14,831 nucleotides of DNA. It comes from JANOYC01 sp031428675. Lineage in GTDB: Bacteria > Actinomycetota > Actinomycetes > Actinomycetales > Microbacteriaceae. The position numbers and the translations under genes were made by a program. Position 1 is the stretch's first letter. The number at the start of each line of letters is the position of its first letter. The stretch lies in the NCBI GenBank assembly GCA_031428675.1, contig JANOYC010000090.1:1-14831 (forward strand), written 5' to 3'. The notes beneath the pieces were generated by a model. That model ran no database searches. It was not told the DNA's origin and saw only the letters and a list, made by a program, of their open reading frames with translations. Of the stretch, positions 13,842 to 14,831 are shown in pieces.

Positions 13842-14555
13842 TTGGCCCGCAAACTGCTCGTCTCCGTCGTTACTGACGCGCTCCTCGACGAAATCGTGAA
13901 GGGAGCCGTGGCCATCAATTCAGGGCTGCCCAGCGAGGCGGACCTGGCGGAAACTCACGGTGTGAGCCGCCTCACCGTGCGGGAAGCAATAAGGAGCCTC
14001 CAAGCTCAGGGAGTCGTGCGAGTCGAGACCGGTAAGGGTAGCTTTGTGAACCCCGTCTCAGAGTGGACGTCCCTGAGCGCCGTACTGAGGGTATCGGCGG
14101 TGGGCAGCAGCGACGCAGAGGTCGCGATTCAGCTCGTCGAACTTCGCAGAATTTTCGAGACCGGCGCTGCGGCCCTCGCCGCCACCCGTCGCACCGAAGC
14201 CGACCTCGCACACCTGGCAAACCGGCTTGACCAGATGGTCATCGCTCACGGCAAGAACGATGTTCCGTCGTTTGTTAGCGCCGATTTGGCCTTTCACGAC
14301 ATCATTCTGAAGGCGTCCGGCAATGTGTTCCTCGCCGCGATGTTCGAACCGCTGACGCGCATCCTCGCAGAACGTCGCGCTCAAACCTCACGCGTCGTGG
14401 AAATTCAGATTCATGCCGTCGCTGAGCACCGGAAGGTTCTCGAGGCGCTTCGCGCCGGAAAGCCCGCTGAAGCGAGCGCTGCGATGGCAAGCCACATGGA
14501 TCAGACCCTCGCCGATCTCAAGACCTACGTGCTGGCGACGTCGGACCAGCCTTGA
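13842..14555 (+). CDS. GntR family transcriptional regulator, FadR/FCD subfamily
   Basis: The protein has 237 aa with the TTG start, chosen for its AGGAG 5 nt upstream; a GTG two codons earlier would give 239 aa. The N-terminal winged helix-turn-helix spans about residues 8-69, with LPSEADLAETHGVSRLTVRE and AIRSLQAQGVVRVETGKGSF. The C-terminal FCD ligand domain keeps the metal-binding set Asp148 and His152 (DLAFHDIIL), His196 (EHRKVLEAL) and His218 (SHMDQTL), so it probably binds a metal and an organic-acid effector. As last gene of the operon, 35 bp after glpX, it is the likely local repressor of the palindromic promoter at 8835-8884, relieved by the C4 sugar acid or an intermediate. That regulatory link is inferred from context. 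Confidence 0.9.
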   Translation: MARKLLVSVVTDALLDEIVKGAVAINSGLPSEADLAETHGVSRLTVREAIRSLQAQGVVRVETGKGSFVNPVSEWTSLSAVLRVSAVGSSDAEVAIQLVELRRIFETGAAALAATRRTEADLAHLANRLDQMVIAHGKNDVPSFVSADLAFHDIILKASGNVFLAAMFEPLTRILAERRAQTSRVVEIQIHAVAEHRKVLEALRAGKPAEASAAMASHMDQTLADLKTYVLATSDQP

Positions 14556-14611
14556 GACGATCGCACCGATGGGCGTTTCGGCTACCTGTGCCGGCCGGGG
14601 CTCGCATCCAA

Positions 14612-14831
14612 TCAACTATCGAGGTTCAGTCCGAGTTCGGCCGCAAGCGCCGCACCACGACTCGCGGCTACACGAATCCGATCCGACTCAAGCGCGAGAA
14701 TCCGTAAGGCCGCGTCGGCGATGCTCGGGGCGAGATCGGCGATGTCGACCTCGGGCTGTTGTCGGCGACGGAGAATAACGCTCTCGACGAGCGCGAGCAC
14801 CATGTCCGCGAGGTGGGCGACGTCGTCCGCG
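14612..14831 (-). CDS. C-terminal part of an unidentified protein, possibly a TetR-type regulator (runs off the window)
   Basis: The minus-strand frame is open from the right edge to the TGA at 14612-14614, giving at least 72 residues. An ATG at 14803 is internal, because sense codons continue upstream of it to the edge (ADDVAHLAD before it). The visible part is helical, with segments LADMVLALVESVILRRR and IADAALRILALESDRI, a basic turn and a short tail ending GLNLDS. Such helices occur at the C-terminus of TetR-family regulators, but there is no DNA-binding domain in view and the assignment is weak. The gene converges with the GntR gene across 56 bp, in which I see no convincing terminator. 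Confidence 0.5.
   Translation of the reverse strand, partial: ADDVAHLADMVLALVESVILRRRQQPEVDIADLAPSIADAALRILALESDRIRVAASRGAALAAELGLNLDS

Noticed and set aside
14556..14611. Intrinsic terminator between the GntR-type gene and the converging partial gene
   Set aside because: Only very short inverted repeats (4 bp) are present and there is no T-run, so nothing can be supported.
1..14831. CRISPR arrays, tRNA or rRNA genes, insertion sequences
   Set aside because: No spaced direct repeats, cloverleaf-like segments, rRNA-like stretches, transposase motifs or terminal inverted repeats flanking a gene were seen. The palindrome at 1-57 is a hairpin with a 3-nt loop, not an array.

Overview
The window looks like a high-G+C actinobacterial chromosome, most likely a relative of the Microbacteriaceae. 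Three things point there: the small actinobacterial DUF3073 protein, an actinobacterial SCP-type protein next to purF, and frequent GTG starts with leaderless promoters. The family-level placement is inferred from gene content and cannot be proved from the window.

Left part (1-7130): a flavin-dependent monooxygenase-like gene runs leftward into a 57-nt near-perfect palindrome at the window edge. It is followed by a de novo purine block: DUF3073 (+), purM (-), purF (+), a two-helix membrane protein (-), an SCP_3-type protein (-), purD (+) and purC (+). PurF makes phosphoribosylamine, PurD makes GAR, PurM closes the imidazole ring to AIR, and PurC makes SAICAR; the remaining steps are not encoded here. 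The genes alternate strands, so regulation must come from several promoters. PurF is of the short E. coli-like type, and it diverges from purM instead of preceding it on the same strand. Three genes (monooxygenase, SCP_3, purD) have a TANNNT box exactly 6 nt before the start codon, which is the signature of leaderless transcription.

Middle (7131-8911): a sodium:solute symporter (-) converges with purC. It is separated from the next operon by a 278-bp divergent control region carrying several palindromes, a TTGACA box and a 15-bp operator-like palindrome.

Right part (8912-14555): five co-directional genes form a catabolic operon. They encode a four-carbon acid-sugar kinase (former DUF1537), an LtnD-like beta-hydroxyacid dehydrogenase, a GntP-family permease, a GlpX-type class II fructose-1,6-bisphosphatase and a GntR/FCD repressor. 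The likely role is uptake, oxidation and phosphorylation of a C4 sugar acid such as threonate or erythronate. The usual isomerase (OtnI) and decarboxylase/aldolase (OtnC) are absent from the window. In their place is a bisphosphatase translationally coupled to the permease, which suggests that the triose phosphate product is sent into gluconeogenesis. This is the most unusual gene set in the window. The window ends in the C-terminal part of an unidentified leftward gene, possibly a TetR-type regulator.
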